Shown here in pieces: positions 5,937-7,814 of a stretch of 7,814 nucleotides of DNA. Numbering within the stretch: the first letter of the stretch is position 1; every line of letters begins with the position of its first letter. The translations under genes and the position numbers were made by a program. The notes under the pieces were generated by a model, which ran no database searches, had not been told where the DNA came from, and saw only the letters and a program-made list of their open reading frames with translations. The DNA is from Alphaproteobacteria bacterium (lineage in GTDB: Bacteria > Pseudomonadota > Alphaproteobacteria > SMXP01): the NCBI GenBank assembly GCA_028280675.1, contig JANQLI010000177.1, forward strand, positions 1 through 7,814. Reading direction: 5' to 3'.

Positions 5937-6764
5937 TTGCCACTAAAGTTGACCATCATATACCTTCTCCTATTGGCAGGAAGTCCGATCATCTCTGCAG
6001 AAGAAGTTTCTTATTGTGATGAGCTAGAAATGCTCAAAGTGCCCGAGTTAACCGAATGTATCGAGAGCGGTGTTTTGTCAGACATTGATAAAGCGTATGC
6101 TTATTTGGTACGTGGAGATGCCTATCAATTAGATGCGGAGCTAGCCAGGGTTAAGGGCGAGAAGGAAGACATGGTATCGCTGTATGACATGGCTACCAAT
6201 GACTACACTCAAGCAACACTGACTTATCCTGCATATCCGGAACCCTATAGAATGAGAGGAATACTCTATAGGGATATTGGTGAGTTTGATAAAGCACTGA
6301 CCGACTTTGACAAGGCTATTACTATTAACCCAAACAGTGGCATTCTGTTTGATGAACGTGCACATACATTTGTTCAGATGGCGCAAATAGAGTTTGCTTA
6401 TGACGATTTTCGTACCGCCATCTTACTTGGCTCCCCTAATAGTCAATCACATTGCAATATGGCGTGGCTTTTAGCGACGCATCCATCAACGGAGTATAGA
6501 AACGGAATTACTGCTTTGGAGCTGGCACACGCGCGAGTTAACACTCGAGGCACTAAGCCAAAGGCTTGCTCCAAGAGAATACTTGCAGTGGCCTATGCTG
6601 AAAATGGCGAGTTTGAACAAGCTATACATGAATCGGAACGCGCAATAAAAGAACTGGAGGGAGGCCATCACGTCTGGCAAATGCAAGAAGAGTATCGAGA
6701 ATTGCTTGAGCTTTTTCGCTCAGGAAAACCTTACAGAACAGAGATTGACAACATTTGGCGCTGA
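5937..6764 (+). CDS. Secreted tetratricopeptide-repeat protein
   Basis: This is a 275-aa TPR protein of unknown partner. The start appears to be TTG at 5937: AGG lies 6 nt upstream, an in-frame TGA at 5913 blocks extension, and no ATG or GTG lies between. Residues 1-21 are a signal peptide (MPLKLTIIYLLLLAGSPIISA, cleavage before EEVSY), so the protein should be periplasmic. After a Cys-containing N-terminal region (C27, C41), TPR units are clear at about 100-133 (PEPYRMRGILYRDIGEFDKA then LTDFDKAITINP) and 134-167. Residues 174-200 (NMAWLLATHPSTEYRNG, ALELA) match a motif I recall from TPR proteins, and AVAYAENGEFEQAIHESERA (217-236) is a last TPR. TPRs bind other proteins; nothing nearby identifies the target. 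It is AT-rich and bracketed by family A doublets. A second TTG at codon 5 is an alternative start. Confidence 0.8.
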   Translation: MPLKLTIIYLLLLAGSPIISAEEVSYCDELEMLKVPELTECIESGVLSDIDKAYAYLVRGDAYQLDAELARVKGEKEDMVSLYDMATNDYTQATLTYPAYPEPYRMRGILYRDIGEFDKALTDFDKAITINPNSGILFDERAHTFVQMAQIEFAYDDFRTAILLGSPNSQSHCNMAWLLATHPSTEYRNGITALELAHARVNTRGTKPKACSKRILAVAYAENGEFEQAIHESERAIKELEGGHHVWQMQEEYRELLELFRSGKPYRTEIDNIWR

Positions 6765-6781
6765 ATCATTGGTTAGAAGTG

Positions 6782-6809
6782 ATGTCCGCTTTGGGTCATT
6801 AGCGGAAGT
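6782..6809 (+). repeat. Family A palindrome, copy 6 (doublet III, first unit)
   Basis: It begins ATGTCCGCTTTGGGTCATTA and ends with AGCGGAAGT, 17 bp after the TPR gene stop. The right arm has an altered end (GGAAGT in place of GGACAT). The GGGTCA centre is the same as in copy 3 and in the same orientation. It could also serve as the hairpin ending the TPR transcript. Confidence 0.75.
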
Positions 6810-6825
6810 CGGCTCAAAATGCAAA

Positions 6826-6856
6826 AATGTCCGCTTTTGGAGGTGAAGCGGACATT
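6826..6856 (+). repeat. Family A palindrome, copy 7 (doublet III, second unit)
   Basis: AATGTCCGCTT and AAGCGGACATT are perfect 11-bp arms around TTGGAGGTG. It starts 44 nt after copy 6. The 16-nt spacer between the two (CGGCTCAAAATGCAAA) does not obviously match the spacers of doublets I and II. It ends 7 bp before the left family B unit. Confidence 0.8.
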
Positions 6857-6863
6857 GCCTCTC

Positions 6864-6894
6864 TTTGTCATTCCCACGAACGTGGGAATCCAAT
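6864..6894 (-). repeat. Family B palindrome, middle copy (left end of a 134-bp inverted pair)
   Basis: ATTCCCACG-AA-CGTGGGAAT is a perfect 9-bp stem (6870-6889) with outer flank TTTGTC and inner flank CCAAT. Its reverse complement aligns with 6965-6997, so the two units form an inverted doublet. From memory this is the very common GTCATTCCC to GGGAATCCA type of bacterial REP-like repeat. Confidence 0.75.
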
Positions 6895-6964
6895 AGCGGT
6901 GCAGTTTGTAATTGAGTGAGATATGATGCTCGTTGAAACCAAATAGTTCTAATCAATGAGAAGC

Positions 6965-6997
6965 TAATGGATCCCCAGTCAAGCTGGGGATAACGAA
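6965..6997 (-). repeat. Family B palindrome, right copy
   Basis: ATCCCCAG-TCAAG-CTGGGGAT is a perfect 8-bp stem with 5-nt loop (6971-6991), flanked by TAATGG and AACGAA. It is inverted relative to the left copy at 4404-4432 and ends 26 bp before the GIY-YIG ATG. Confidence 0.75.
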
Positions 6998-7023
6998 GTG
7001 AGAGAGTATGTTTAGATTCCAAC

Positions 7024-7303
7024 ATGTCTTACACCACATACATCATGGCAAATCGAAAACACGGCGCGCTTTACATCGGCGTGACAAATGATCTTGCACG
7101 ACGAGTTCATCAACACAAAGAGGGCCAGGTCAAAGGATTTTATCAAGCAGTATGGTGTCAATCGGCTTGTCTATGCCGAATCCTATGAAGATGTACGCGA
7201 TGCCATTCAACGCGAGAAACAACTCAAAAAGTGGAATCGTGCATGGAAAATTCAATTAGTTGAGGGCGCCAACCCTGAGTGGGATGATCTTGAGGTTAAT
7301 TAA
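7024..7303 (+). pseudogene. Small GIY-YIG nuclease-family gene, frameshifted
   Basis: From the ATG at 7024 the frame reads MSYTTYIMANRKHGALYIGV, then TNDLARRVHQHKEGQVKGF, and then runs into a stop at 7186. The rest of the domain continues one base further on as IKQYGVNRLVYAESYEDVRD and AIQREKQLKKWNRAWKIQLV to the stop at 7303. Removing one T from the TTTT at 7138-7141 restores a 92-aa protein reading VKGFIKQYGVNRLVYAE, a normal length for this stand-alone family. Family hallmarks are the GIY-equivalent TYI (5-7), YIG (17-19), Arg near 26-27, His 29/31 and the REKQLKKW helix with the conserved Glu. These proteins share the catalytic fold of UvrC and homing endonucleases, but their cellular role is not established. 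No Shine-Dalgarno is obvious. The break could be real decay or a read error; the domain is otherwise well preserved, suggesting a recent event. Confidence 0.85.
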
Positions 7304-7325
7304 GAATATAACCACATTCTCTTCT

Positions 7326-7814
7326 TTAAGACGAGCGCCGGTTCCACCAGCCGCGGCGTGTGGGTTTTTTCTCATCCCCATCGCTGCCGGTGACTTCTGT
7401 GACTTTCACTTCCGGTGTCGGTGTGTCAGGGACTTTTGCCGCTGCGGGTTTCGTCCTGTCCGCCTTATTGTCCGCTGACGCCTCTTCGTCTGCATCTTTC
7501 TTTTTTGATTTGGTTTTCTTTGGCTTTGCCTCTTTTGCAGCAGGTTTTTTCGTCTTGGTCTTTTTCGTCGGCTTGTCGTCTTCACCGGCCGCCTCGCCAT
7601 CTGATGTGTCTTCAGCCTTTAACGGTACGACATTATCATTATCGTCCGTCTTTTCATCAGATGTCTCGTCAGATGTGGCGTCGTTATCGTTCTCCGCTTT
7701 TTTGCGGCGGGAGCGGCGACGGCGGCGCGGTTTTTTCTCGCTCTCATTGTCACCGTCTTTTTCTTCGGACTCTGACGACTCCGTTTCTGCTTCAGGAGCG
7801 TCCATTGCCGTCGT
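7326..7814 (-). CDS. rne: Ribonuclease E, C-terminal tail (partial, 5' part outside the window)
   Basis: The frame has no stop up to the window edge (Thr-Thr-Ala precedes the Met at 7805), so this is the 3' end of a longer gene, not a 159-aa protein. The visible 162 residues are disordered: acidic Ser/Asp/Glu runs alternate with basic blocks, including the arginine patch PRRRRRSRRKK (about 26-36 from the Met) and Lys/Ala-rich repeats (KKTKTKKPAAKEAKPKKTKS). The protein ends PTRRGWWNRRSS. In Caulobacter RNase E the C-terminal RRGWW peptide binds PNPase in the RNA degradosome, and alphaproteobacterial RNase E proteins commonly end this way. The arginine patch likely binds RNA. The catalytic half should lie to the right of the window. 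It converges with the GIY-YIG gene with 22 bp between the stops, and no clear terminator hairpin is seen there. A different protein with a similar tail is less likely. Confidence 0.82.
   Translation of the reverse strand, partial: TTAMDAPEAETESSESEEKDGDNESEKKPRRRRRSRRKKAENDNDATSDETSDEKTDDNDNVVPLKAEDTSDGEAAGEDDKPTKKTKTKKPAAKEAKPKKTKSKKKDADEEASADNKADRTKPAAAKVPDTPTPEVKVTEVTGSDGDEKKPTRRGWWNRRSS

Larger units (their letters stand above)
6864..6997. mobile_element. Possible MITE/BIME-like unit made of two inverted family B palindromes
   Basis: The ends TTTGTCATTCCCA and, read inward from the right on the other strand, TTCGTTATCCCCA agree at 10 of 13 positions as terminal inverted repeats. About 70 bp of AT-rich sequence lies between the two palindromes and contains no gene. 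I see no convincing target-site duplication, so this may be a REP doublet and not a transposed unit. It lies between the TPR gene and the GIY-YIG gene. Confidence 0.4.

Noticed and set aside
4596..6764. Toxin-antitoxin or phage-defence operon formed by the three accessory genes
   Set aside because: The genes are not co-transcribed (+, -, +), are separated by repeats and show no toxin, nuclease or defence motifs.
4501..6856. Integron cassette array with family A palindromes as attC sites
   Set aside because: No integrase is present, I see no core-site motifs of the GTTRRRY/RYYYAAC type, genes lie in both orientations, and the arms are near-perfect where attC sites have characteristic bulges.
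4501..6856. CRISPR array
   Set aside because: The repeats are separated by whole genes or single 16-19 nt gaps, with no regular spacers and no cas genes.
6720..7025. Minus-strand open frame of 101 codons across the repeat region
   Set aside because: It is composed of family A and B repeat translation (CPLHLQKRT, ANDPKRTS, HVRGNDKE) with no ribosome binding site or domain.
7088..7303. Separate 71-aa gene starting at 7088
   Set aside because: Its first 17 or so residues are out-of-frame translation of the GIY-YIG N-terminus; the remainder is the C-terminal half of the frameshifted gene.
7300..7329. Terminator hairpin between the GIY-YIG gene and rne (TTAAGAA / TTCTTTAA)
   Set aside because: The pairing is imperfect, AT-only at the ends and has a long loop; too weak to call.
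7326..7805. Complete 159-aa lysine-rich protein starting at the Met at 7805
   Set aside because: The frame is open to the window edge and the tail matches the RNase E C-terminus, so the Met is internal.

Overview
The window looks like chromosomal DNA of an alphaproteobacterium. The best evidence is the partial gene at the right edge: its product is a long charged, lysine/arginine-rich tail ending in an Arg-Arg-Gly-Trp-Trp peptide. This is the C-terminus of alphaproteobacterial RNase E, where it docks PNPase. The dispersed palindromes described below are also, from memory, of types common in that class. Genus cannot be read from the window.

Left part (1-4387) is ordinary core genome. thiG (thiazole synthase, +) runs into a convergent pair on the minus strand: a periplasmic BepA-like M48 metalloprotease with TPRs, followed by a secreted DsbA/ScsC-type thiol oxidoreductase. 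The two probably form one envelope-quality-control operon. A class I/II PLP aminotransferase (+) is divergent from the protease across a 220-odd bp intergenic region. Sampled GC is about 57% here (34 of 60 bases at 2461-2520).

Middle part (4388-7023) is an AT-richer accessory block (22 of 60 GC at 6241-6300; 23 of 60 at 5521-5580). It carries three genes I cannot assign to a pathway: a two-TM membrane protein (+), a small Cys-containing conserved protein (-) and a secreted TPR protein (+). They are separated by seven copies of one roughly 30-bp palindrome (family A, arms AATGTCCGCTTT / AAAGCGGACATT). Six copies form three doublets with start-to-start spacing of 44-47 nt. All copies with a readable asymmetric centre face the same way, whatever the direction of the genes. 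A second palindrome family (family B, roughly CGTCATC-CCCGGCTTGACCGGG-GATCC) sits at both outer edges of the block: one copy just after the aminotransferase and an inverted pair (6864-6997) at the right end.

Right part (7024-7814): immediately after the family B pair is a small GIY-YIG nuclease-type gene broken by a single-base frameshift in a T tract. It converges on the 3' end of rne, which runs off the window on the minus strand.

The most interesting feature is the organisation of the middle block: single unrelated genes, each bracketed by same-orientation palindromic doublets, framed by inverted copies of another palindrome, with a GIY-YIG gene at the edge. Whether this is a mobilised unit or a site where repeats simply accumulated cannot be decided from one window.
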